From: DASUGM01 sp036274055
GTDB lineage: Bacteria > Acidobacteriota > Vicinamibacteria > Vicinamibacterales > SCN-69-37
Assembly: GCA_036274055.1 (NCBI GenBank)
Contig: DASUGM010000334.1
Span: 1-26,637 of the forward strand
Direction of reading: 5' to 3'
DNA length: 26,637 bases
Positions 1-6,747 of this stretch are shown here, in pieces; positions within the stretch are counted from its first letter, which is position 1, and each line of letters starts with the position of its first letter. The notes beneath the pieces were generated by a model. That model worked only from the letters and a program-made list of their open reading frames with translations. It was not told the DNA's origin and ran no database searches. Made by a program: the position numbers and the translations under genes.

Positions 1-221
1 GTCGCGGCGATTCTCTGTTCCGGCAGCGCGGCCTTCATCGCGTCATCGAGTTCAGCGACGATCTTTGCGTATTGCCCCGATGCCAGCGCATCGACCACAC
101 CGTAGGCGCGAAGCACCTCGGGGCTGCCGACCTCGAGCTTCGGTGCGGATACCTGTGCCTGAGCGGTTGCTGTGGATGCCACCAGCCCGGCGGCGATGAC
201 GGTTGCCCAAGGAAATCTCAC
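1..221 (-). CDS. Secreted DUF3887-like protein, N-terminal part (cut by window edge)
   Basis: The reading frame starts with GTG at 221 and runs off the window edge, giving about 73 residues. They begin with a short Sec-type signal peptide (VRFPWATVIAAGLVASTATAQA), followed by a segment with VVDALASGQYAKIV and a MKAALPEQRI stretch. That pattern (small residues, 'L..G.Y..i...fd..mk.alpe..l') resembles the DUF3887 domain, which often sits in front of secreted alpha/beta hydrolases; the hydrolase part, if present, lies outside the window. The GTG overlaps the recQ stop by four bases (GTGA), with AGGAGAGG at 229-236 as ribosome binding site, so translation is probably coupled to recQ. The family call is by pattern only; the signal peptide and start are clear. 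Confidence 0.7.
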   Translation of the reverse strand, partial: MRFPWATVIAAGLVASTATAQAQVSAPKLEVGSPEVLRAYGVVDALASGQYAKIVAELDDAMKAALPEQRIAA

Positions 222-2044
222 GCGTGCCCCTCTCCTAAATGCTCGCGAATCGCTGACACCAGCGGCTCGCCAAGTTCCTCGGCCTTGCGGGTGCCGATGC
301 CGTAGATGTGCCGCAGCGCGTCCACCGAGGTCGGCTTGATCCGTGCCAGTTCGCGGAGCGTCGTGTCGTGAAAGACCACGTACGAGGGTACGCCGCGCTT
401 GCGGGCGATGTCGAGCCGCAACGCCCGCAGCCGGTCGAACAGGCCGCGATCGACGCCCGTCCACGATGCCGTCTCGGTTTTCGACCGCTTCGGCACTTTC
501 CCCTTTTCCGGCTTCTTCTGCCGCGCCAGCTCGAGATCCGGGCGCGCCGCCGCGTCTTTCAACAGCGCGACGCCGTCGGCGGTCAGGTGCAGCACCGGAA
601 ACTGATCGTCGGTCTGACGGAGCAGATCCTCGCCGATCAACTGATCGATGTAGCCGCGCAGCTCGTCGATCGACATCTCTTTCATCAGGCCGAACACCGT
701 CAGCTGGTGATGGCCGCGCGATCGCACCATCTCGCTGTCGCTGCCGCGCAGCACGTTGACGACATGCGCGATGCCGAAGCGCTGCTGGACGCGCGCGACC
801 GCCGAGAGAATCTTGCGCGCGACAACGACCGGGTCGGCGACCGACTCGAGCTCGCCGAGGCACGAGTCGCAAGCGCCGCAATCCGTCTTGATCCAGCCTT
901 CGCCGAAGTAACGGACGAGATGGCGATGACGGCAGCCGACGCTGGCGGCGTAGCGCTCCATGTCGCGCATCAACTGCCGCCGCGCCTCGGTGAGCTCGCC
1001 GTTCTGCTCGAGCATCATCCGCCACTTGACGAAGTCGCCGGCCGAGTAAATCAGGACGCATTCGGCTTCGAGCCCGTCGCGGCCAGCGCGCCCGGATTCC
1101 TGCTGGTAGTGCTCGAGCGACTGCGGAGCGCCGGCGTGGATGACAAAACGGACGTCGGATCGATCGATCCCCATCCCGAACGCGACCGTCGCCACGACCA
1201 CGTCCGCGGATTCGTTGAGGAAGGCGTCCTGATTCCGATGCCGATCGTCGTCGGCCATGCCGGCGTGATACGGCACGGCTTTGATGCCGCCCTCGGCCAG
1301 CCACGCCGCCAGCGCCTCGACTTCCTTGCGCGACTGGCAGTAGACGATGCCGGCCTCACCCTTGTGGCGCGCGAGAATGTCGGTCAACTGTTTCTTCAAC
1401 GTCGCGCGCGCGTGCACCCGATACAGCAGGTTCGGCCGGTCGAAACTGCCGACCAGCTCGAGCGGCGTGGTCAAGCCGAGTTGCGAAACGATGTCCTTGC
1501 GTACGCGCGAGGTCGCCGTTGCGGTGAACGCGTGCATGCTGACGTCAGGCCAGCGATCGCGCAGCATCGCGAGCTGCCGGTACTCCGGACGGAAATCGTG
1601 TCCCCACTGGCTGATGCAGTGCGCCTCGTCGATGGCGACGAAGCTCGGCGCGCGACCGTTGAGCAAACCCGTCAGGCTGCCGGCCGTCTCTCCAACCAGC
1701 CGCTCCGGCGCGACGTAGAGCAGGCGGAACTGCCGGTCGCGCAGGCCGCGAATCACGCGCGACCGTTCATCTGACGTCAGGGCGCTGTGCAGGCACGCCG
1801 CCGGCACGCCGTTGCCGGTGAGGGTGTCGACCTGATCCTTCATCAACGCGATCAGCGGCGAGACGACGATCGCCAGGCCGTCCAGCAGCAGCGCCGGCGC
1901 CTGAAAGCAGAGCGACTTGCCGCCGCCGGTCGGCAGCACGACCACCGAATCGCGGCGCGCCAGAATCGCGCGCATCGCGTCCTCCTGGAGTGGCCGGAAC
2001 GTCGTGTAACCCCAGTAGCGTTCGAGAACCTCGGGGAGCGTCAC
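218..2044 (-). CDS. recQ: ATP-dependent DNA helicase RecQ
   Basis: A 3'-5' superfamily 2 DNA helicase of recombination repair. All RecQ parts are visible in the 608 residues: Walker A PTGGGKS (38-44), DEAH box (139-142) followed by the RecQ aromatic-rich loop (CISQWGHDFRPEY, 143-155), FTATAT (173-178), motif V around VATVAFGMGID (284-294) and motif VI ESGRAGRDG (316-324). The zinc-binding region has C371, C389, C392 and C395. A winged-helix RQC domain follows (about 400-500), then a basic linker and a C-terminal HRDC domain (about 528-603). Length matches bacterial RecQ (~600). The start is GTG at 2044 with only a weak GGAA upstream. The next gene overlaps its stop by four bases, while 87 bases separate it from the thioredoxin gene upstream. 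Confidence 0.97.
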   Translation of the reverse strand: MTLPEVLERYWGYTTFRPLQEDAMRAILARRDSVVVLPTGGGKSLCFQAPALLLDGLAIVVSPLIALMKDQVDTLTGNGVPAACLHSALTSDERSRVIRGLRDRQFRLLYVAPERLVGETAGSLTGLLNGRAPSFVAIDEAHCISQWGHDFRPEYRQLAMLRDRWPDVSMHAFTATATSRVRKDIVSQLGLTTPLELVGSFDRPNLLYRVHARATLKKQLTDILARHKGEAGIVYCQSRKEVEALAAWLAEGGIKAVPYHAGMADDDRHRNQDAFLNESADVVVATVAFGMGIDRSDVRFVIHAGAPQSLEHYQQESGRAGRDGLEAECVLIYSAGDFVKWRMMLEQNGELTEARRQLMRDMERYAASVGCRHRHLVRYFGEGWIKTDCGACDSCLGELESVADPVVVARKILSAVARVQQRFGIAHVVNVLRGSDSEMVRSRGHHQLTVFGLMKEMSIDELRGYIDQLIGEDLLRQTDDQFPVLHLTADGVALLKDAAARPDLELARQKKPEKGKVPKRSKTETASWTGVDRGLFDRLRALRLDIARKRGVPSYVVFHDTTLRELARIKPTSVDALRHIYGIGTRKAEELGEPLVSAIREHLGEGHA

Positions 2045-2131
2045 TTCCGACGATCGTAGCAGAGAGGTTCCTCGGTCTTCTCCCTGTGTATCCGCTCTGG
2101 GCGGACGCTTGTGACTTGTCAGTCAGCGGCG

Positions 2132-2851
2132 CTATTTGATCAGCGTCGCCAGCTTCGCGTCGGCCTCACCGTGGATCTTCTCGGTCGAGCCGTAGAACGC
2201 CGCGGCGTTTCTGCCGTTGGCGTCGAAGACCAGCAGCGTTGGCACCGCGCTGACGTCGCCGAACGCGCGGAGGACGTCAGGCGTCCGCATCGCCCAGCGG
2301 AACGGCAACTTCATCTCGCCGGCGAGGCGTCTGACATCGGCTTCATCGGACTCGAGCGCGAAGGTGACGACGGCGACCTTCTCGCCGTAGCGTTCCTTGA
2401 CCTTGCCGAGCCAGGCCATCGTGCCGCGGCACGGAGGACACCAGGTCGCCCAGAAATCGATCAGCACAACGCGCCCGGCGAGATCGGCGCTGGTGAGCGC
2501 CCGGCCGTCGAGGTCCGTGACTGAAATCGCCGGCAGCGCCGCGACCTCACCGGTGTCGGCCGGCGCCGCCATTGCTTTCGCCTCGGTCTTCCGGCCGGCG
2601 ACGAACAGCGAGATCGCTTTCGCGAGGTCGGCGCGGAACCTGGTGTGACTCGCGGCGCTGCGAATCGGGGCGTACCGGCCGTTGTTCTCGCCTTCTCCCG
2701 CGCCGTAGAAGCCGAAGTCCTTCGGGGTGGCGACGAGCACGTCGTTGACGAAAATCGCCGGATACCGCCTGACGCCGAACCGCTTCGCGAGCTCGGACTC
2801 GCCGTAGTTTTCCTCGACGAACTTCGCCGCGCCGTTGAACTCCGCGACCAC
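2132..2851 (-). CDS. TlpA-like thioredoxin-fold protein with a truncated first domain
   Basis: Predicted 239 residues from GTG 2851. The C-terminal half (about 103-239) is a TlpA/ResA-type thioredoxin domain with WCPPC at 137-141 (redox cysteines C138 and C141) and cis-proline motif VPT at 203-205. The N-terminal 85 residues look like the second half of another thioredoxin fold: helix, FVEENYG strand, LAKRFGVRRYPAIFV with a cis-proline at 31, but no CXXC. The domain's first strand and active-site helix are missing. No signal peptide is present, although the family normally works in the periplasm, reducing or exchanging disulfides. The same frame stays open upstream to a TGA at 2888-2890, which is the stop of the preceding gene. 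No good ribosome binding site supports GTG 2851, so the start is uncertain and the gene may be 5'-truncated. Confidence 0.8.
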   Translation of the reverse strand: MVAEFNGAAKFVEENYGESELAKRFGVRRYPAIFVNDVLVATPKDFGFYGAGEGENNGRYAPIRSAASHTRFRADLAKAISLFVAGRKTEAKAMAAPADTGEVAALPAISVTDLDGRALTSADLAGRVVLIDFWATWCPPCRGTMAWLGKVKERYGEKVAVVTFALESDEADVRRLAGEMKLPFRWAMRTPDVLRAFGDVSAVPTLLVFDANGRNAAAFYGSTEKIHGEADAKLATLIK

Positions 2852-2887
2852 GCTTTGTGCCAGCAGACCTGCTGGATCGGAGACGTT

Positions 2888-4030
2888 TCAAGTAAACGGC
2901 CAGCGGACGAGGGTCACGGTGACCGGCGAGGCCGACGCGGCCGCGCGCGCCGACGCGGGCGCCGGCCGCAGCGGCTCGAGCGCGGCGAAGTAGCGCGGCA
3001 GCACGTCCAGCGCGATCGCCGCCGCCGCCGGCGGCCCGCCGAGCGCGGTGCTCTCGAGGGCCGCTTCGGCGCGCTCGACGAAGAATGTGCCGATCGAGTG
3101 ATCGATCCGGGTGCCGGTCAGGCGGGCACGGAACTCGGTCAGCTGCGTCGCGAGGGTCGCGGGATCGGGAGGCGCGTCGGCGTTGCGCAGCAGGGCGGTG
3201 CGCATCGCGCCCTGCAGAAACTTGAGCATCGCGCCGTAGCGCAGGCCTTGGGCATCGTACTGCCGCGCTTCTTTGAGCGCCGAGCTCGCGGCGATGAACT
3301 CGCTGTGGCGATCAATCGACGCCGGTGGCCGGTAGAGCGCCAGGAGATCGGACTGCACGGCCGCGATCTCGGCCGCGAGCGAACGGAGGGGCGGCGCCGT
3401 CCGCGCCGGAGCGGTCGCCGGCACGAGCGCGCGCGCCAGGGTTACGAACTGTCGCTGCGCGTCGCCGACGCCGACGTAGTAGAGCCCGAACTCCGGCTGC
3501 GTGTTGCGCCCGTACTCCAGCCCGGCGTCGTAGTTGATCCGCACCTGCGGCATCGCGACTTCGGCGAGAGCGCGCACCGCCGACGGCATCGCCGGGCTGA
3601 GCGGCGCCGGTTTCGGCGCCGCGGCGCCGAGCGTCGGGCCCAGTTCCGTCCAGATGCGCTCGAACGCCGCCAGATCCTTGCGTTCGGCGGGATGATCGAT
3701 CGTGAACTTCGTCGCCAGGTAGGATTGGCGCGCCGCGCCGAGGCGCTCGAGCGCGAACCAGCGCCGCCCGGCGGCGATCGCGGCGCGCGCGTCTTTGATG
3801 GCCGCCTCGATGCCGCCCTTGTTGGACGTCCACAATGGATCGGCGCCTGGCTCGGCAGACGCCTTCGCCGCGAGGTCTTCGATGGCCAGCGCGATCGGGT
3901 CGGCGGCGTCCTGCGGCGTCGGCGCCCAGGCGCGCGCGGAGATCACGGCTGCAGCCACCAGCATGAACGGGACCGGGAGTATCCGGAGCAGTCGGCGCGT
4001 CACCCGCCAATTCTGCCGATTCCCAGCCAT
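2888..4030 (-). CDS. Exported alpha-helical protein of unknown function
   Basis: I do not recognise this family. With ATG 4030 as start it has 380 residues; GTG 4003 is an alternative and also gives a good signal peptide. The open frame reaches further upstream to 4288, but that part overlaps the divergent gene and reads as non-coding. The N-terminus is a basic stretch plus hydrophobic core (RRLLRILPVPFMLVAAAVISARAWA), so the protein is probably exported. The mature part is rich in Ala, Leu and Arg and looks almost wholly helical, with segments such as AAIKDARAAIAAGRRWFALERLGAAR and a short Pro/Ala-rich tail. No catalytic motif is evident; it could be a helical-repeat or scaffold protein. It lies 36 bases upstream of the thioredoxin-like gene on the same strand and is probably co-transcribed with it. 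Confidence 0.75.
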   Translation of the reverse strand: MAGNRQNWRVTRRLLRILPVPFMLVAAAVISARAWAPTPQDAADPIALAIEDLAAKASAEPGADPLWTSNKGGIEAAIKDARAAIAAGRRWFALERLGAARQSYLATKFTIDHPAERKDLAAFERIWTELGPTLGAAAPKPAPLSPAMPSAVRALAEVAMPQVRINYDAGLEYGRNTQPEFGLYYVGVGDAQRQFVTLARALVPATAPARTAPPLRSLAAEIAAVQSDLLALYRPPASIDRHSEFIAASSALKEARQYDAQGLRYGAMLKFLQGAMRTALLRNADAPPDPATLATQLTEFRARLTGTRIDHSIGTFFVERAEAALESTALGGPPAAAAIALDVLPRYFAALEPLRPAPASARAAASASPVTVTLVRWPFT

Positions 4031-4142
4031 TTCAACAACTGTTCGTGCTCGGTACAGTCCAGTTCGCCCGATTCGCAACCTGATCGCTGTGTCCGACGTC
4101 ATATACCGTGACCGTCGTACCATGGCCGTCGGGAGGATCGCC

Positions 4143-4604
4143 GTGCCGCAATCAGGAATTCGTTCTCGCGTCGTCGTGTTGACGCTTGGCGCCGCAATCG
4201 TGCTGAGCTCCCCGCTGGGCGCCGCCAGTGTCGTCCCTCGACAGACAACGCCGGTGTACATCGCCACATTCACGGTCGCGGCCGACACCCCGACTGTTTA
4301 CAGCGGCGTCACGACGTTCAACGTCGACAAGGACGGCAAGGTCACCGGCAAGATGGCGCTCGACACCCCCGTCGGCGTCGACGCCGCGCTTGCCGGCACC
4401 ATCAAGGGCGACGTGTGGACGTTCGAATACACTTACTCGATTCCGCAGCAGAGCTGCGACGGCGTCGTCGCCGGCACCGGCAAGGTGTCGAAGGATCGCA
4501 AGCTGATCGAAGGCGCCGTCAAGATTAGCGGCGCATGCACGCAGTCACCGCTCGACGCGACGTTCTCGTTCGCGCAGAAACCCGCGGGACCGCGAGCGCA
4601 TTAA
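4143..4604 (+). CDS. Small secreted beta-rich protein of unknown function
   Basis: Start GTG 4143 is chosen because GGGAGG at 4131-4136 lies six bases upstream; in-frame ATG 4122 has no such site. The 153-residue product begins with a signal peptide (VVVLTLGAAIVLSSPLGAAS) ending near residue 29. The mature part alternates short beta-like stretches with Gly/Asp turns, for example FNVDKDGKVTGKM (59-71) and GTGKVSKDRKLIEG (111-124), and has only two cysteines (C105, C132), which could form a disulfide. The repeated 'G.V..D.K.i.G...' pattern resembles small extracytoplasmic proteins found near acidobacterial hydrolases, but I assign no function. Its TAA stop shares TTAA with the stop of the convergent creatininase-family gene. 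Confidence 0.8.
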   Translation: MPQSGIRSRVVVLTLGAAIVLSSPLGAASVVPRQTTPVYIATFTVAADTPTVYSGVTTFNVDKDGKVTGKMALDTPVGVDAALAGTIKGDVWTFEYTYSIPQQSCDGVVAGTGKVSKDRKLIEGAVKISGACTQSPLDATFSFAQKPAGPRAH

Positions 4605-5488
4605 GATCCCCCGAGCGCCTTTCTGATCGCCGCGACCGTATTGGTCGCGCGCATCTCGACAATCTTCTTCCCGATTTCCAGCGACCTGGCCTTGTCGGCG
4701 ATCGAAACGCCGTTGATGGTCGCTTTCTTCGCTTTGACGCGCGCTGACCAGCGCACCGCTTCGGGATCCGTCACCATGATGTTGAGCGTGATGCCGGGAT
4801 CGTCGTGCAGGCCGTCTCCCTTCATGTCCGGCGTCTGCACTTTCATCTCGGTGAGCAGCCGATCGACCGAACTGTAGTCGTAGTACTCGCGCACGTGGAC
4901 GATCTTCGGCGCGCCGCTCCACTCGGTCGTGTACTTCTTGGCGACCGCGGCCATGCCCCCCTGGTTGCCGCCGCTATCGCCGATCATGACGATGTTCTTG
5001 AAACCGTGCACTTTGTAGCTCAGCGCGATGTCGGAGAGCAGCGCCTGGAACGTGTCTTCCCTCAGGCTGATCGTGCCGGGGTTGCGCATGTGACTTCCGG
5101 CCGGTTCGTGGCCGCCCTCGGGCACGAAGGGCACGATCGCCGAGCACAGCGCGTCGCCCATCTTCCGCGCGATCGCTTCGCAGTTGGCCTTCAACACGAA
5201 GTTGTGTTTGCCGAGCGCGATCCACGGCCCGTTCGGCTCCATGCCGCCGGTCGGGATGATCACGGTCGTCTTCCCCGCCTTCATCGCGTCGCGCACGTCC
5301 ATCCAGGTCATGTCTTCGAGCCAGACCGTGTCGGGCGGGGTCAGCGGGTTCGGCGCGTCGGCGCAGTTGTAGGGGTTGGTCGCGCACTGGCCGCCGCCCA
5401 TGTCGCGCGGATCCTGCTGGCCGCGCTGCGCGGCGACGAGCGTGGCGAACGTACAGAGACCTGCGGCGATCAAAGTGGCGCGCGTCAT
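4601..5488 (-). CDS. Exported creatininase-family protein with altered metal-site motifs
   Basis: ATG 5488 is preceded by AGGAGCC (5494-5500) and gives 295 residues; the longer upstream frame is not supported. A signal peptide (MTRATLIAAGLCTFATLVAA) precedes a Cys-containing linker (C35, C42). The core follows the creatininase amidohydrolase fold: IIPTGGMEPNGPWIALGKHN (77-96) corresponds to the 'PvGs.EqHGpHLPl.tD' motif, HGFKNIVMIGDSGGNQGG (161-178) to 'NGHGGN', and GDGLHDDPGIT (225-235) to the C-terminal 'HAGe.ET' motif. Several canonical metal ligands are changed: N86 where family members have His, H95 near the usual Asp, S172 where NGHGG has His. Creatininases normally hydrolyse cyclic or formamide amide bonds with two metal ions. 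Here activity on such substrates is doubtful or the site is remodelled. The gene has its own divergent promoter region. Confidence 0.85.
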   Translation of the reverse strand: MTRATLIAAGLCTFATLVAAQRGQQDPRDMGGGQCATNPYNCADAPNPLTPPDTVWLEDMTWMDVRDAMKAGKTTVIIPTGGMEPNGPWIALGKHNFVLKANCEAIARKMGDALCSAIVPFVPEGGHEPAGSHMRNPGTISLREDTFQALLSDIALSYKVHGFKNIVMIGDSGGNQGGMAAVAKKYTTEWSGAPKIVHVREYYDYSSVDRLLTEMKVQTPDMKGDGLHDDPGITLNIMVTDPEAVRWSARVKAKKATINGVSIADKARSLEIGKKIVEMRATNTVAAIRKALGGS

Positions 5489-5544
5489 GAATGGCTCCTG
5501 TGCGCGCCACTCTAACCCGGAAGCTCTCGAACCCGAAAGCGTCA

Positions 5545-5570
5545 CTTTGCATTGCAAAGCAAGCTATAGT
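5545..5570 (+). promoter_or_regulatory. Perfect 7-1-7 palindrome next to a -10-like hexamer
   Basis: CTTTGCATTGCAAAG at 5545-5559 is a perfect inverted repeat with one central base, followed five bases later by TATAGT (5565-5570), a 5/6 match to the sigma-70 -10 box. No good -35 is spaced to it. The site lies between the divergent creatininase-family gene (start 5488) and the YjbQ-like gene (start 5604). An AT-rich palindrome in otherwise very GC-rich DNA suggests an operator for a dimeric regulator. The regulator is unknown. Confidence 0.5.
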
Positions 5571-5603
5571 AATGTTACGGTACGAGGTCATCGCCGAACC
5601 CAC

Positions 5604-6668
5604 GTGACTCCCGTCGAACTCTCCTTAGCCCTCACGCCCCGCTCGCGTTTCGATCTCATTGACGTCCGGGCCCTGACCCAGGACGTCCACGGCGGCGCTC
5701 TGGACGGTTACCGGCGGCGGCTGTACGTGTCGCGGCACACGACCGCCGGGTTCCTGCCGCAAGGGCTGGCGGCCAGGCTCACGGCCCGGCCGGAGGCGAT
5801 CACGTCGTATCTCGATCTGTTCCGGGCGATGTTTCCGGAGGGCGCCGGGTATCGTCACGACCAGCTCGAGCTCCGTGAGGAGCTCGCGCCTGAACAGCGC
5901 GCCGCCGAGCCGACCAATGGCGATGCGCACCTGCTCTTCATCGGCGGCGGGCTCAAGTCCTGCGTGTCGTACGACGCACGCCGCTCCTGCCCCGCGCCGC
6001 TGGTCGAACTCGACGGCACCTACAAGGGCACGCCGCGCAAGCGTGAAGCCACCATCGTCGGTTACAACGACGAAATCGAAGTGGCGCGGACCACGCTGCG
6101 GGTGCCGGTGTCGATGCATCCGATCGAAGCCGTCAACTTGAAGCGATCGGGACTCGGCTTCTACGAAGAAATTGAAGCACTGATCGCCCGCCATGGCGTC
6201 ACCAAGGGCCGCGTCCGGCTCGAGCTGCCGGCCTCCGAGCAGGCCGCGAGCCTGACCGTCAACGAATACGAAACCTTGTTGATGCAGCACGACCTCGCCG
6301 AGGTCCTGCGCAATCCGCTCCGCTTCGCCGCCGAGAAAGCGCGCCACGCCTGGGACGATCCGGGCGCCGTGCCGGCCAAGGCGCTCGGTTACGCGAAGTA
6401 CGACCTCGTCCACGCAATGAACCGCCTGGTCGATGTCCTCGGCCTGCAAACCTCGCGCATCGAACGTCTGATCGCGCGCGCGCTCGAAGTGCCGGCTTCG
6501 CGGTTTCTTCGGATGCGTCGCTCGGTCGACCTGTTGATCTCCGACAAGGCGATCCCCGGTCAGGGCCGTCTCGTCGCCGGCACGTATCAGGCGCCGATCC
6601 TGGTGCAGTGGCGCCCGCCGGCGACGACGACGCGTGAAGTGCAGGTGGCGATCACGCAGCTGCACTAA
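5604..6668 (+). CDS. YjbQ/UPF0047-like protein, expanded form
   Basis: Start GTG 5604 gives 354 residues; the longer frame overlaps the divergent gene. The N-terminal part has the features of YjbQ (UPF0047): SRHTTAGF (43-50), YRHD (83-86) and NGDAHL (105-110), which in the family build a metal/phosphate-binding pocket. The C-terminal end contains GRLVAGTYQAPILVQ (321-335) and TTREVQVAI, which resemble the last 'GrL.lGTwQ.i.l.E....R.v.v' strands of the same fold. A typical YjbQ is ~140 residues; here about 200 residues, partly helical and rich in R/E, separate the DAHL and GTYQ motifs. YjbQ proteins have been linked to thiamine-phosphate synthase-like activity, but the role here is unknown. 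No neighbour suggests a pathway. The alignment is by eye and needs a profile search. Confidence 0.6.
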   Translation: MTPVELSLALTPRSRFDLIDVRALTQDVHGGALDGYRRRLYVSRHTTAGFLPQGLAARLTARPEAITSYLDLFRAMFPEGAGYRHDQLELREELAPEQRAAEPTNGDAHLLFIGGGLKSCVSYDARRSCPAPLVELDGTYKGTPRKREATIVGYNDEIEVARTTLRVPVSMHPIEAVNLKRSGLGFYEEIEALIARHGVTKGRVRLELPASEQAASLTVNEYETLLMQHDLAEVLRNPLRFAAEKARHAWDDPGAVPAKALGYAKYDLVHAMNRLVDVLGLQTSRIERLIARALEVPASRFLRMRRSVDLLISDKAIPGQGRLVAGTYQAPILVQWRPPATTTREVQVAITQLH

Positions 6669-6689
6669 GAGCACGCGTCGGCCGTGCTC
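6669..6689 (+). terminator. Hairpin directly after the stop codon
   Basis: GAGCACG (6669-6675) and CGTGCTC (6683-6689) form a perfect seven-base stem with a seven-base loop, starting at the base after the TAA stop of the YjbQ-like gene. No T tract follows on either strand, so it is a weak candidate for an intrinsic terminator. It might instead stabilise the 3' end of the mRNA. It lies between convergent genes. Confidence 0.4.
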
Positions 6690-6705
6690 ATCACCTCAAC
6701 TCTCC

Positions 6706-6742
6706 AGCACAAGAGCACATAGCACCCCGCACTGACGCACAG
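6706..6742. repeat. Degenerate heptad array, (A/C)GCAC core
   Basis: Five copies of AGCAC or CGCAC start at 6706, 6714, 6721, 6728 and 6736, separated by two or three variable bases (AAG, AT, CC, TGA). Spacing is therefore 7 or 8. The array lies in the 79-base gap between the convergent YjbQ-like and ADOP genes and ends six bases before the ADOP stop. The core matches the array at 9782-9816. Confidence 0.55.
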
Positions 6743-6747
6743 ACAGT

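Noticed and set aside
308..1774. Long + strand open frame (488 codons) opposite recQ
   Set aside because: It lies wholly antisense to a helicase with all motifs intact; composition is Arg/Asp/Gln-rich as expected from the complement of GC-rich codons.
2645..4111. Long + strand open frame opposite the unknown exported protein
   Set aside because: The minus strand frame has a signal peptide and balanced composition; this one is Arg-rich without any recognisable element.
4031..4142. Sigma-70 promoters in the divergent gap
   Set aside because: TATACC on + and TTGCGA/TGTACC on - are too weak to support a call.
4031..4288. Upstream extension of the unknown exported protein
   Set aside because: It overlaps the divergent secreted gene and would bury the signal peptide in the middle of the protein.
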